Of a stretch of DNA of 59,556 bases, positions 41,738 to 50,567 are shown piece by piece (position 1 is the stretch's first letter; each line of letters starts with the position of its first letter). A model generated the notes under the pieces. It worked only from the letters and a program-made list of their open reading frames with translations. It made no database searches and had not been told where the DNA came from. Source of the stretch: Actinomycetota bacterium (GTDB lineage: Bacteria > Actinomycetota > Actinomycetes > Actinomycetales > Dermatophilaceae); NCBI GenBank assembly GCA_020161845.1, contig JAIUNK010000027.1, forward strand, positions 1 to 59,556, in the 5' to 3' direction. The translations under genes and the position numbers were made by a program.

Positions 41738-42112
41738 ATGCCCACCTATGCCTACGCCTGCACCGATTGCGGCCACCACTTCGAGGCGCGGCAGTCGTTC
41801 ACCGAGGACGCCCTGACGGTCTGCCCGGAATGTGAGGGTCGGCTGCGCAAGCTGTTCAACGCGGTCGGCGTGGTTTTCAAGGGATCGGGCTTCTATCGCA
41901 CCGACTCCCGCAGTGCCAGCTCGTCCTCGTCCGGCGCGTCGGGCGGATCCTCTGGCGGCTCGGGCGGATCGTCTGGCGGCTCGGGCTCCGGATCGGGATC
42001 GTCGGGCAGCGGGGCGTCGGCGGGCTCGGCCGGCTCAGGGTCCAGCTCGGGATCGGGGTCCTCGACCGGTTCGGGGTCCGGTTCCTCGACGCCGTCGGCC
42101 ACCGCGAGCTGA
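41738..42112 (+). CDS. FmdB-type zinc ribbon protein with Ser/Gly-rich tail
   Basis: A 124-residue protein. The first 55 residues form a FmdB/CxxC zinc ribbon (YACTDCGHHFEA, VCPECEGRLRKLF) followed by GVVFKGSGFYRTD. The remaining 65 residues are almost only Ser, Gly, Ala and Thr. The ribbon is complete, so the protein may bind zinc or RNA. A long Ser/Gly tail is frequent in actinobacterial members, but its function is unknown. Confidence 0.85.
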   Translation: MPTYAYACTDCGHHFEARQSFTEDALTVCPECEGRLRKLFNAVGVVFKGSGFYRTDSRSASSSSSGASGGSSGGSGGSSGGSGSGSGSSGSGASAGSAGSGSSSGSGSSTGSGSGSSTPSATAS

Positions 42113-42200
42113 GTCCACACCCCCACCCCGGCACCCGCTGCGTCCCCAGGGTTGGCGCGGGCTGACCCCGGTCGCGCGGCACGATCCTAGGCTGCCCCGG

Positions 42201-42935
42201 GTGAACCGCGCCCGAGCCTCCTTCCGTCCCGGCCCTGCGCCGGTCCGCACCAGCCTCTCCCCCGACCGCACGGGTCGCGCCTCCCCCCGGGGCGGCATGG
42301 CCCGCCGGCTGCGGCCCGTGCCGGGCACCCGGGCCGCGCGGTGGCGCCGGGTCGTGCTTCGCCGAATCGTCGCCGGACTGTTCGCGGCGGCGGCGTGTTG
42401 GCTGGCCCTGGGGGCGTACAGCGTACGGGGTGCACCGCCCGGCACCTCGGCGCTCGTGGTCACCGCGGACCTGCCGCTGGGCCACGTGCTGCGCCCGGAC
42501 GATGTCGCCACCCGCACCCTGCCCGCGGACGCCGTCCCGGCCGGGGCGGTGCGCGCCCCCACCCAGGCCGTGGGCGTGCCCCTTGCCGCCGCGGTCGGGC
42601 GCGGTGAGGTGCTGACCGCCGTGCGGTTGCGCAGCGGCGGCCCCCCGCTCGCCGCCGGCCGGCGCGCCATCCACGTCCCGCTGGCCGACCCCGGAGCCGC
42701 CGCCCGGCTGTCCCCCGGCGACCACATCGACCTCGTCGCCGTCGCCGACGGTGCCGTCGTTGTCGAGGACGCCGTGGTGATCGACGTGGACCGCGGCTCG
42801 GTCGGCGCGTTCGGCGCGTCGGAGTCCGGTCGGGGGCTGACGGTCGGAGTGCCGACGGACCGGGTGGGCCCCCTGACCGCCGCGGCCCTCGGGGGCCGGG
42901 GCGGGGTCCACGCCGCCGTCCGACCCGCCGCCTGA
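42201..42935 (+). CDS. SAF-domain membrane protein (CpaB/FlgA-like)
   Basis: A 244-residue protein with a long Arg-rich N-terminal cytoplasmic part, one membrane helix (IVAGLFAAAACWLALGAY) and an extracytoplasmic SAF domain (SALVVTADLPLGHVLRPDDVATRTLP, then GDHIDLVA). The fold occurs in CpaB (Flp pilus), but no tad/flp genes are nearby, so the role is unknown. GTG 42201 is chosen as the first start after the FmdB gene. Confidence 0.75.
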   Translation: MNRARASFRPGPAPVRTSLSPDRTGRASPRGGMARRLRPVPGTRAARWRRVVLRRIVAGLFAAAACWLALGAYSVRGAPPGTSALVVTADLPLGHVLRPDDVATRTLPADAVPAGAVRAPTQAVGVPLAAAVGRGEVLTAVRLRSGGPPLAAGRRAIHVPLADPGAAARLSPGDHIDLVAVADGAVVVEDAVVIDVDRGSVGAFGASESGRGLTVGVPTDRVGPLTAAALGGRGGVHAAVRPAA

Positions 42936-43125
42936 GGCCGCCGTGAAGCCCGCCAGATCGGGCATTCCGGGCTGCTTAACTTCGCCAAAGACTTTGTGAT
43001 GGAAACAAACTGGCGTCGATTGGGGACCTTGGTCCCGGGGTCGCTATGGTTGGCGCGGTCGTTCCGCCAGCACAGCGAGGTGCCCCGATCCGCGGCCGAC
43101 ACCCCCGCTAACCGACAGGATTTTC

Positions 43126-43518
43126 ATGATCAAGGGTTTCAAGGAGTTCATCCTCCGCGGCAACGTCATCGACCTGGCCATCGCCGTGGTCATCGGTGCC
43201 GCCTTCCAGAAGGTCGTCGACACGATGGTGTCGGCCATTGTCACCCCGTTCGTCAACGCCGCCGGCGCGGCCGACTCCCAGGGCCTGGGCTTCTTCGTCC
43301 GCTCGGGCCAGGAGAACACCTTTGTCAACTTCTCCGCCATCATCAACGCGATCATCGTGTTCCTGATCACCGCGGCGGTCGTCTACTTCGTGTTCGTCGT
43401 GCCGATGAACAAGCTCGCCGAGCGCCGGGCCCGCGGGCAGGAGCCCGAGCCGGAGGCCGTGTCCGAAGAGGTCCTGCTGCTGCAGGAGATCCGCGACGAG
43501 CTGCGCGCGCGCCGCTGA
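43126..43518 (+). CDS. mscL: Large-conductance mechanosensitive channel MscL
   Basis: A 130-residue protein starting MIKGFKEFILRGNVIDLAIAVVIGAAF, with the conserved N-terminal helix and first membrane segment. The second segment is AIIVFLITAAVVYFVFVVPMN, and a charged C-terminal helix ends LLQEIRDELRAR. It opens under membrane tension as an osmotic safety valve. Length and motifs are normal. Confidence 0.95.
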   Translation: MIKGFKEFILRGNVIDLAIAVVIGAAFQKVVDTMVSAIVTPFVNAAGAADSQGLGFFVRSGQENTFVNFSAIINAIIVFLITAAVVYFVFVVPMNKLAERRARGQEPEPEAVSEEVLLLQEIRDELRARR

Positions 43519-43538
43519 CGCGCCGCCGGCGGACCCAA

Positions 43539-43575
43539 GAGCCCCGCACTTCCCGATCTGGGAGGTGCGGGGCTC
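43539..43575 (+). terminator. Hairpin terminator after mscL
   Basis: GAGCCCCGCACTTCCC (43539-43554) and GGGAGGTGCGGGGCTC (43560-43575) pair over 16 bp with one G-T, around a 5-base loop. It lies between the convergent mscL and the small minus-strand gene. Confidence 0.85.
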
Positions 43576-43626
43576 TCGGCTTCTCGGGGCCGGCGGTCGC
43601 CCCAGGGCTCAGGCCCGGTGCCAGGC

Positions 43627-43890
43627 TCAGGCCCAGTGCGGTGGCCGCTGGTCGCGCAGCCAGCGGTCCCGGGCGGGCTCGGCCGGGCCGGCAACGACCT
43701 CGGCGGTGCCGTCGGCCCCAGCGGAACCGGCATCGCCAGCACGGATTTCCCCGGCGCCGACAACCGCCTCGCCGGAAAAAGCGGCGTCGGCACCGGGGGT
43801 CGAATCCTCGCGCGGCAGGACCCCCGGAGCCTCGTCGGTGACGACTCGGCGCCGCCCCACCCGACGTACCGGGGGGCGCGGATCACTCAC
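43627..43890 (-). CDS. Small conserved hypothetical with C-terminal RPPHW motif
   Basis: An 87-residue acidic protein starting VSDPRPPVRRVGRRRVV and ending RDRWLRDQRPPHWA. I recognise the ending as that of a small conserved actinobacterial protein encoded behind a large helicase-like gene. GTG 43890 overlaps that gene's stop (GTGA). Function unknown; coupling suggests that the two act together. Confidence 0.65.
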   Translation of the reverse strand: MSDPRPPVRRVGRRRVVTDEAPGVLPREDSTPGADAAFSGEAVVGAGEIRAGDAGSAGADGTAEVVAGPAEPARDRWLRDQRPPHWA

Positions 43891-46800
43891 CGTTCGCCCC
43901 GGGCGGCCTCGACGATCCGGGCCACATCGCGCGCCGGGTCCCGGAACACGTCGGTGCTCCAGACGCTCACGCACCGCCAACCGAGACGGGTCAGCTGGTG
44001 CGGCCAGAGCCGGACCGCCTCACGGACCGTGCTCGCCTGCGCGTAGCGCAGGCCGTCGGTGAGGACCGCGACGGCGAGTCGGCCCGGTGTGTAGGGCTCC
44101 TCGATGGCCAGGTCGATGCGGCTCGCGCCCACGCCGTACCCCTGATGCACCACCAACCCCTCCGAGCGCAGCCGCGTGGCGAGTTCGCCGAGCAGCGCGT
44201 GCCGGCCATCGTCGCCGGTGGCGCCCACATGTCCGTCCCGTTCGGCATGTTCCAGCAGCTCGGCCATCCGAGACTGCCCCGGGCAGGACGCGATCAGGTG
44301 CGCCATATCCCTGGCGGTGACCGCGCAGACGATGTCGAGACGGTGCCGCGCGATCGCGGCGACGGTGTCGACCAGCCGGTCGCCGTCCGGGCGCTGCAAC
44401 CGCTCGGGCAGCCGAACCCGCATGCCCGGCAGCGGCACCAGGCCGGTCGCGAAGACCACGGTGTCCCGGGAGGTGCCGGCCGCGCGGTCCACGGTCGTCA
44501 CGAGCAGCCGCTCGCGCGCCCCCTCCGCGAGCACCGGCGCCGAGGCGGCCTGCGCGTCGCGGGCCAGCGCGTGCCGGATGAGCCGGTCCAATTCGGCCGC
44601 CTGGGCCGGGGTGATGGCCAGCACCGCGAGCGAGGACTGCGGGTGTCGCCGCAGATGCTCCACGGCCAGCTCGACGACGCGACTGTTCTCGCGGGTCTCG
44701 GCCTCGCCGATCTGGTCGACGGAGGAGATCACGGCGCCGGTCCGGACCAGCCGCAGGGCGGCCTCGCGGCCGGGGCAGGGCCAGGCCTGCACCGCTTCCT
44801 CCCGGGCCCCGACGGCAAAGGCCGCGAGCCGGGCGTCCCGGTCGCCGTAGACCTGGGTCAGGTGGCGAAGGGGCAGGTACGCCGCGAGCGCCTCCAACAC
44901 CGAAACGGGCGCGGCCGGGCCCTCGTCCTCATCGTCGACGTCATCGGGGAGGGCCACCGTCTCGAAATGCCGAGGCCCCAAACCCTGCAGGTCACCGGCG
45001 GCGATCACGCGCACCCCGCGGGCCAGCGCCGAGACCGCATGCGCGACCGGCATCCGCCCGGCGTCGTCGATGATCACCGCATCGAAGGCGAGGTGCGTCG
45101 GCACCACCGAGGCGAGGGTCAGCGGGCTCATCACCCAGATCGGCGCGACGGCGGCGACCACGTCCCCGCACTCGGCGAGCAGGGAGCGGGTCGGGCGCGG
45201 GGTGCGGTCGTACGCCGCGGCAGCGCGCAGCACGTTGACCTGATCGGGGCGCGTGGCGGCCTCGACGCGGGCGTGGGCGCGCGCCCGGTCCAGCACCTGA
45301 CGGGCCCGCGCGGCATGCAGCGCCCGGTCGCTGTCGACGAAGTCGGCCACCAGCTGATGCAGGGCCACACCGTCGTGCCCCCCGTAGGCGGGGTCCTGCT
45401 CGGCCACCGCGTCGAGCACCGAGAGCCACCAGACGAACTCGGCCTCGGCCACGACGCGATCGGCCGATACGTGCCGGTGCGCCAGGTCGTCGATGAACTC
45501 CCCCATGCCGGCCTCGACCAGGCCCAACAGCCGGGACCGGACCGCGGGAACCGCGACCGCTCGATCGGCCCGGTCGGCGAGCTCGGCCAGCCGCTCCTGC
45601 AGCCGGTCGATCGGCAGCGTCAGCAGGCCCGCACCGCCGCGGGTGCCGCCGAGTTGCGCATCCAGCCAGGTCAGGTCCTTGCCGAGGGTGGCGCACCGGG
45701 ACAGCGCTTCGGCGGCGCCCTCGGGCACGCGGGGCTCGTCGTCGCGACCGGTCAGGGCCGCCCACCGGTCGCGCTGGTCCTGGGCGCGCTGCAGGGCCGC
45801 GTGCAGCGAGTCGATCCGCGCGTGCGGCAGGGTGAGGGCGCGCGCCTCCTTCTTCTGCGCACTGCCCCGGCCCCACCACGACGTGCGGGCCTCGGCAGCG
45901 GACTCGGTGGCCGCGATCAGGGTCTCGAGCGGTCGGGTGTAGACCTCGGGTTTGAAGTTCATCAGGGTCTCGCGGATGCCAGCGATGAGGCTCAACGCCT
46001 CGTGCCAGTCCTCCACCGAGCGCCCCGGCGGCAGACCGGCGTCGGCCAGGGCGTGGTCGAGCACCTCGCGATCCGCGGCGAGCCGACCCTGCGCCAGGTC
46101 GGCGGCGATCGCCACCGCCAGCTCGGCGTCCTCGGCGTTGCCGAGCTGGGCACCCCACCAGGGATCCTCGTCGCCCGGCGTGGTGGCCCAGGCTCCGTCG
46201 GCCGCGACCTGGGCCGTCTCCTCCGCGAGCGCCAGCAGGCGCTCCCGGCTAAGGGTGCGCAAGGCGGCCGGCGCGATCCGGACCCGCGACCTCGGGGCGT
46301 CGGCGTGCGCCGACAGCGCGGCCAGCGCCGTCTGCGCGTCGAAGATGCTGACATTCCAGGGCGCCCGTGGTGTGTGCACCGACTGGGTGTGCGCGGCGAT
46401 CCGGGCGCGCAGCCGGGTCAGGGCGCGATGCGGGGCCTCGTCGGTGGGCCGCGGCTCCCGACGTACGGTCGCCAGCGCCTCCTCCTCCGGACTGCGGGCG
46501 GCGCGCGGCGGATCCGCAGGGTCCGGCGACCCCGCGGCGGCGCCCCCGCCCTCCGGCCCCCCGGCGAACCCCTCGGCGGGGGGATCGCCCGCCTCGTGCG
46601 CGGGCCGCTGCGCGAGGTCGTCGACGGCTCGGCCCTCGACCCGGGCCAGGATGTCCGTGGAGATGGTCCGCCGCAGCTCGTGGGGGTCGCGGGCGTCGAG
46701 CACCAGCTCGCCCAAGCCCACCCGGTCCAGGTGGGCTTTCAGGTCGGCGAGCTGTCGCGCGCTCTCGCTGACCACCAGAACCCGCTGGTCGCCGGCCACG

Positions 46801-48641
46801 AGCGCGGCGGCGACATTGGCGAGGGTCTGGGTGGTGCCGGTGCCGCGGGCCGCGTCCACCAACACGTGCCGACCGCTGCGCGCCGCGTCGACGACGTCCT
46901 GCTGGCTGGGGTCGGCGTCGAGGACCAGGGATTCGCGGCCCAGATCCGGTTCGATCGGCCGCCGGTCGCTGTCGGCCAGGCCGCCCGCGCCGTCCGCGCG
47001 CAGGGTCTGCTCCGCGTTCGGGTCGCCGGCCAGGGCGGCGATCACGTCGTTGCCGGCCAGGATGTCGGCGAATGCGGCCAGGTCGGCGACCATGGCCATC
47101 TTGCTCATCGCGAACGTCGAGATGACCCGGCGGTCGACGATCGTGAACTCCGGAACCCCGGCCAGCACCCGGCGCAACTCTCGATACACCGGCAGCGGAT
47201 CGAACCGGCCGGTGGAATGGGCCAGGTCGGCCAGCGCTTCGCCCTTGATCCGGACGCCCTGCTCCGAGGCCATGTAGTGCAGGAACACGGGGTTGATCTC
47301 GACGCGGCTGGACAGCTCCATCTCCACATCGGTCTCGGCGCCGTCCACGGCGTGGAGCCGGGCGCTGCGCAGCATGATCGGGGCCTGCGGGCGGCGCACC
47401 GTGCCCGGGACGGCCCAGGTGGCCATGCCGACACAGACGTACCCGGTGTCCAGACCGTGGTCGTCGTGCAGCTCCAGGGCCTTGTTGCGAATCCGACGCG
47501 CGGTGGCCAGGGCCTCCCGGAACGCCGCCGGCTCGCGGACCAGGTGGGACAGGCGCACCCGATTGCCCGCCATGAGCATCGAGACACCGGTGGGGTGGGC
47601 CTTGGTCAGATCGAGGGTGCCGTCGGGGGTATCGCGGTACCACAGCAGCGCATTCGGCCCGCCCGTCTGGGCCAGCTCGCCGCGCCAGACGCGCAGCGCG
47701 GCGCCGACGCGTTCCCCCCGGGAGGGGGCGGCGCCGGGCTCCAGGGCGGAGTCGGCGACAGGGGTACGCCGAGCGCGGCGGGTCGCTGGGCGACGGACCG
47801 GACCCTCCGGCGGCTTCTGCGCGCGGGGCGAATCGGCGAAGCTGGGGGCGTCGGCGGCGGGGATCGCCGCAATCTCGACGTCTTCAGCGGTCTCGTTGCG
47901 CTCGTTGCGCTCGTTGCGCTCGTTGCGCTCGTTGCGCTCGTTGCGCTCGTGGTGACCGTTGCGCTCGTGGTGACCGTTGCGCTGCTGCCGGTCGCCGTCC
48001 GGGCCCAGGACCAGGTCGAGCGGTGCGCGCGCCGGGTCGTCGAGGTCGTCCTCCGCCAGCTCGGCCGCGGTCCTGATCCGGCTCGGCGGCGCCGCGGAAT
48101 AGATCGTCTGGCCGCCCCCGTCCGCCCGGCGTTGCACGGTGTCGTTGGGCACGACGACCATCGGCGCGTGATAAACGTCCGGCTCGGCGGGCCGATCGTC
48201 GGCCATCGCGTCCTGCGGCTCCACCGCGCGCTGGCCGCCATCGGGATCGGTGACCTCGGTTGCGGCGTCGCCCCCGGCGGACGACGGGGCCGGGCGGTCG
48301 GGAGGTGCTGCTACCAGCGGCGGGACCTCGGTGTCCGCCACCTCGATGGCGGCAGCGGGATCGGTCGGCGGGCCTCCCGCCACCTCCCGGGCCGGCTCGA
48401 TGACGCGGTCCGGCTCGATGACGCGGTCCGGCTCGATGACGCGGTCCGGCTCGACCGCATCGATCACCTGGCCCGCCTCGATCGCCTCGGCCCGCGGCGC
48501 GCCGACGAGGTCATCGACGCCGGACCCGTCGTCGTGGACGCGCCGCTGCGGGACGCCGGCCCGACCCGTCCGGGCGCTCGACGCCCGGCGCGCCGTGTCT
48601 GGACCGGGGCCGGCCGGAGGCTGCGGAGGGGCGGGACTCAC
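43887..48641 (-). CDS. Large helicase-like protein with degenerate ATPase motifs
   Basis: A 1584-residue protein. After a Pro/Asp-rich disordered N-terminus of about 320 residues, a DUF4011-like helicase-associated region (RVWRGELAQTGGPNALLWYRD) is followed by a superfamily I core and a C-terminal nuclease-like fold (SRIDLAIEEPYTPGRLAV to LTRLGWRCVSVWSTDVFRDP). The P-loop reads DAARGTGTTQTLAN, lacking the Walker A Lys, and Walker B is VIIDDAGRM instead of DE. The nuclease fold keeps the Asp but has AVLTDG where a catalytic Glu is expected. It may be an inactive paralogue with a structural role. GTG 48641 is the start. Tandem repeats lie in its N-terminus. Confidence 0.75.
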   Translation of the reverse strand: MSPAPPQPPAGPGPDTARRASSARTGRAGVPQRRVHDDGSGVDDLVGAPRAEAIEAGQVIDAVEPDRVIEPDRVIEPDRVIEPAREVAGGPPTDPAAAIEVADTEVPPLVAAPPDRPAPSSAGGDAATEVTDPDGGQRAVEPQDAMADDRPAEPDVYHAPMVVVPNDTVQRRADGGGQTIYSAAPPSRIRTAAELAEDDLDDPARAPLDLVLGPDGDRQQRNGHHERNGHHERNERNERNERNERNERNETAEDVEIAAIPAADAPSFADSPRAQKPPEGPVRRPATRRARRTPVADSALEPGAAPSRGERVGAALRVWRGELAQTGGPNALLWYRDTPDGTLDLTKAHPTGVSMLMAGNRVRLSHLVREPAAFREALATARRIRNKALELHDDHGLDTGYVCVGMATWAVPGTVRRPQAPIMLRSARLHAVDGAETDVEMELSSRVEINPVFLHYMASEQGVRIKGEALADLAHSTGRFDPLPVYRELRRVLAGVPEFTIVDRRVISTFAMSKMAMVADLAAFADILAGNDVIAALAGDPNAEQTLRADGAGGLADSDRRPIEPDLGRESLVLDADPSQQDVVDAARSGRHVLVDAARGTGTTQTLANVAAALVAGDQRVLVVSESARQLADLKAHLDRVGLGELVLDARDPHELRRTISTDILARVEGRAVDDLAQRPAHEAGDPPAEGFAGGPEGGGAAAGSPDPADPPRAARSPEEEALATVRREPRPTDEAPHRALTRLRARIAAHTQSVHTPRAPWNVSIFDAQTALAALSAHADAPRSRVRIAPAALRTLSRERLLALAEETAQVAADGAWATTPGDEDPWWGAQLGNAEDAELAVAIAADLAQGRLAADREVLDHALADAGLPPGRSVEDWHEALSLIAGIRETLMNFKPEVYTRPLETLIAATESAAEARTSWWGRGSAQKKEARALTLPHARIDSLHAALQRAQDQRDRWAALTGRDDEPRVPEGAAEALSRCATLGKDLTWLDAQLGGTRGGAGLLTLPIDRLQERLAELADRADRAVAVPAVRSRLLGLVEAGMGEFIDDLAHRHVSADRVVAEAEFVWWLSVLDAVAEQDPAYGGHDGVALHQLVADFVDSDRALHAARARQVLDRARAHARVEAATRPDQVNVLRAAAAYDRTPRPTRSLLAECGDVVAAVAPIWVMSPLTLASVVPTHLAFDAVIIDDAGRMPVAHAVSALARGVRVIAAGDLQGLGPRHFETVALPDDVDDEDEGPAAPVSVLEALAAYLPLRHLTQVYGDRDARLAAFAVGAREEAVQAWPCPGREAALRLVRTGAVISSVDQIGEAETRENSRVVELAVEHLRRHPQSSLAVLAITPAQAAELDRLIRHALARDAQAASAPVLAEGARERLLVTTVDRAAGTSRDTVVFATGLVPLPGMRVRLPERLQRPDGDRLVDTVAAIARHRLDIVCAVTARDMAHLIASCPGQSRMAELLEHAERDGHVGATGDDGRHALLGELATRLRSEGLVVHQGYGVGASRIDLAIEEPYTPGRLAVAVLTDGLRYAQASTVREAVRLWPHQLTRLGWRCVSVWSTDVFRDPARDVARIVEAARGER
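47892..47981. repeat. 9-bp tandem repeat with 18-bp variant units
   Basis: CTCGTTGCG is repeated six times exactly (47892-47945), followed by two copies of CTCGTGGTGACCGTTGCG (47946-47981). On the minus strand it encodes Asn-Glu-Arg and Asn-Gly-His-His-Glu-Arg repeats in the disordered part of the helicase-like protein. Copy number changes keep the reading frame. Confidence 0.9.
48394..48447. repeat. 18-bp tandem repeat, three copies
   Basis: GGCTCGATGACGCGGTCC occurs three times in a row, encoding Asp-Arg-Val-Ile-Glu-Pro units in the N-terminus of the helicase-like protein. The units are identical, which points to recent expansion. Confidence 0.9.
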
Positions 48642-48835
48642 CCCCCAAGGTTAAGGGCATCCGACGGGTTCGCGGAGCCGGGACCGGGCTGCTGTCCCTC
48701 CGGGCAGGTCGCCGCCCCTCAGATGCGTCGCCGCAGGTCACTGGACATTCGTCCAGTCGATCCGCGGGCGGCGAACCGTCCTTCGCTACGGCGCCCGAAG
48801 CATCCCCGGGCGGGCTCGCGCCAGCCCACGAGGCC

Positions 48836-49753
48836 TCATCCCAGGGCGTCGCGCTCGGCCCTGGCGCGGGTCCATTCGGCGCTCGCCTCGGCGACCGCCG
48901 CCCGTGACTGCTCGGCCTCGACCGCACTCGCCGCGGCCAGTGCGGCGACGGCACGCTCGTCCTGTTCCGCGACGCTGAGCTGGACGCGGATCTGCGCGGT
49001 CCGTCGGGCGGCGGCCGCGTGCCGGTCCTGCGCCTGTGCCAGGTCCGCAGCGGCGGCCGCGGCCCGACGCTCGGCCTCGCGCAGCGTCGACTCCGCCTCG
49101 CCGACCCGCTGGTCGGCCCGCTGTTGTCTGGCGGCCTGCGCGCGGACCACGTCGGTGGCGGGTTGCGGGCCGGCAGTGGTCGCCGTGGTCGAGGCGGCCA
49201 CCGGCCGGGACGTCCGTGTCACGGGCCGCAACCCAGCGGGCGTCGGCAGGGCGGCGACTGCGTCATCGAGCTGGACCTCGCCGAACCCGGCGTACGACAG
49301 CGCCCGCACCAGCCGTCCCGAGGCGACCGCATCGGCCGCGGCGGGATCGGCGAGCGCGGCCACCAGCGTGGCGCGCACCTGATCGGCGGCGACGCCGAGG
49401 GGCTGCCCGCGGACGGCGGCAACGGTGGCGGCGGCGTGGACTGCCTCCGCCAGCAGGACGTCGCGCTGCGGCCGCAGCGCCTTCAGTGCCCCGACGTCGA
49501 GGGCGGCTTGAGCGTCACGGAGCCGTACGCCGAGGTCGGCGATCCGGCGGGCCGTCTCGGGGTGGGCGCGAACGAGCTGGTTGACGGCCCAGGCGGCCAC
49601 CGTCGGGTGGCCAAGCTTCTTGACCGCAGCGGCCCCGGCCCGGTCGCCGGATCGGCGCAGCTCCACCGCCAAATGGTCACGGGCGGCGACGAATTGGTCC
49701 CGATCCAGGGCGTACAGGTCGGCGACGGCCTCGCCCACCGGATCGTCGCTCAC
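48836..49753 (-). CDS. Conserved hypothetical coiled-coil protein
   Basis: A 305-residue protein starting VSDDPVGEAVADLYALDRDQFV. The N-terminal half has the conserved actinobacterial core AAAVKKLGHPTVAAWAVNQLVRAHP. The C-terminal third is a long Ala/Glu/Arg coiled coil (VGEAESTLREAERRAAAAAADLAQ). GTG 49753 is preferred; the open frame further upstream is low in family-like sequence. The function of the family is unknown. Confidence 0.75.
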   Translation of the reverse strand: MSDDPVGEAVADLYALDRDQFVAARDHLAVELRRSGDRAGAAAVKKLGHPTVAAWAVNQLVRAHPETARRIADLGVRLRDAQAALDVGALKALRPQRDVLLAEAVHAAATVAAVRGQPLGVAADQVRATLVAALADPAAADAVASGRLVRALSYAGFGEVQLDDAVAALPTPAGLRPVTRTSRPVAASTTATTAGPQPATDVVRAQAARQQRADQRVGEAESTLREAERRAAAAAADLAQAQDRHAAAARRTAQIRVQLSVAEQDERAVAALAAASAVEAEQSRAAVAEASAEWTRARAERDALG

Positions 49754-49905
49754 CGCTTCATGATGCCCGGTGGGCCGGGCCGCTTCCCGAGCGAGCAGCC
49801 CGACCGCGGCAACGTACGCGGCGGCGTACACGGCGGCGTACACGGCGACTCGCGGTCCGCCGCGCGCGTGAGAGACTGTCCCGGTGCACGCCACCGGCGG
49901 GCCCA

Positions 49906-49981
49906 GCCCTCGTAGCTCAGGGGATAGAGCACCGCTCTCCTAAAGCGGGTGTCGGCAGTTCGATTCTGCCCGGGGGCACCA
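49906..49981 (+). tRNA. tRNA-Arg (anticodon CCT)
   Basis: Acceptor GCCCTCG pairs with CGGGGGC with mismatched or wobble positions, D-arm GCTCAGGGGATAGAGC, anticodon arm CCGCT-CTCCTAA-AGCGG, T-arm GGCAG-TTCGATT-CTGCC, and encoded CCA at 49979-49981. The anticodon CCT reads AGG. Confidence 0.95.
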
Positions 49982-50020
49982 CCTCAACAGCGCAAATCCG
50001 CCGGTGGATAGCCGTCGAGC

Positions 50021-50554
50021 TCAGTGCCACGACCGATGCTCGAGGTGAGGCTTCTCCGCCGAGTCGAGCCGCTCTTCCCAGTCTGCGCAGGCCGGCGGCA
50101 TACCCACCTCGAACGACCAGCGGATAGCCTGCTCCAGCGTCATCCGGGACGTCCGCAAGTGAGCCTTGAGAGCCTGCTCCGTGATCCGCTCTGGACCCAG
50201 AGCCGCGTGCAGATGCGGATAGTCGACCGGACTGTTCCCGGCAGGATGCCAGTGCATCCGAAAGAGGTCGTGCTCCGGCACCGCCAGCCGGTACCGGTAC
50301 GCCGTCGTCGTGACGCGCCATGGACCCCGGTCAGGCTCGTTCGTCCGGATGATCCGATAGCCCATCTGCGCCTCAAAGTGCCATCCGCTCCGGCTGTAGC
50401 CGTTACCCCCGTTGAGCATCCAACTGTGCTCACGATCAGGGGTGTTCTTGCCTCCCGGCGAGAGGGTGATCTTGGCCTGTCCCAGGCAGGAAATCGCGAC
50501 TTCAAGGGGGTCGAGGAACGCACGCACGGCGTCCGTCGGCGTCCGCCCTGGCAT
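50021..50554 (-). CDS. Hypothetical protein downstream of tRNA-Arg
   Basis: A 177-residue protein starting MPGRTPTDAVRAFLDPLEVA. It has a core of aromatic and His residues (GYRIIRTNEPDRGPWRVTTTAYRYRLAVPEHDLFRMHWHPAG, given here only as a region at about 50240-50370). It follows a 66-residue gene by 13 bases on the same strand. The small acidic upstream partner and a location at a tRNA 3' end suggest a toxin-antitoxin-like or island gene. No family is recognised. Confidence 0.6.
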   Translation of the reverse strand: MPGRTPTDAVRAFLDPLEVAISCLGQAKITLSPGGKNTPDREHSWMLNGGNGYSRSGWHFEAQMGYRIIRTNEPDRGPWRVTTTAYRYRLAVPEHDLFRMHWHPAGNSPVDYPHLHAALGPERITEQALKAHLRTSRMTLEQAIRWSFEVGMPPACADWEERLDSAEKPHLEHRSWH

Positions 50555-50567
50555 GCGGGCGGCCTCG

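Noticed and set aside
43383-43886. Minus-strand frame across the mscL 3' end
   Set aside because: It runs through the mscL terminator and gives no family-like protein; the 87-residue gene at 43627-43890 is the real one.
47892-48447. CRISPR-like array
   Set aside because: Units are 9 or 18 bp with no spacers and are translated in frame; they are coding minisatellites.
43998-49382. Very long plus-strand open frame of about 1790 codons
   Set aside because: It is antisense to the helicase-like protein and the coiled-coil protein, with mirror composition caused by high GC.
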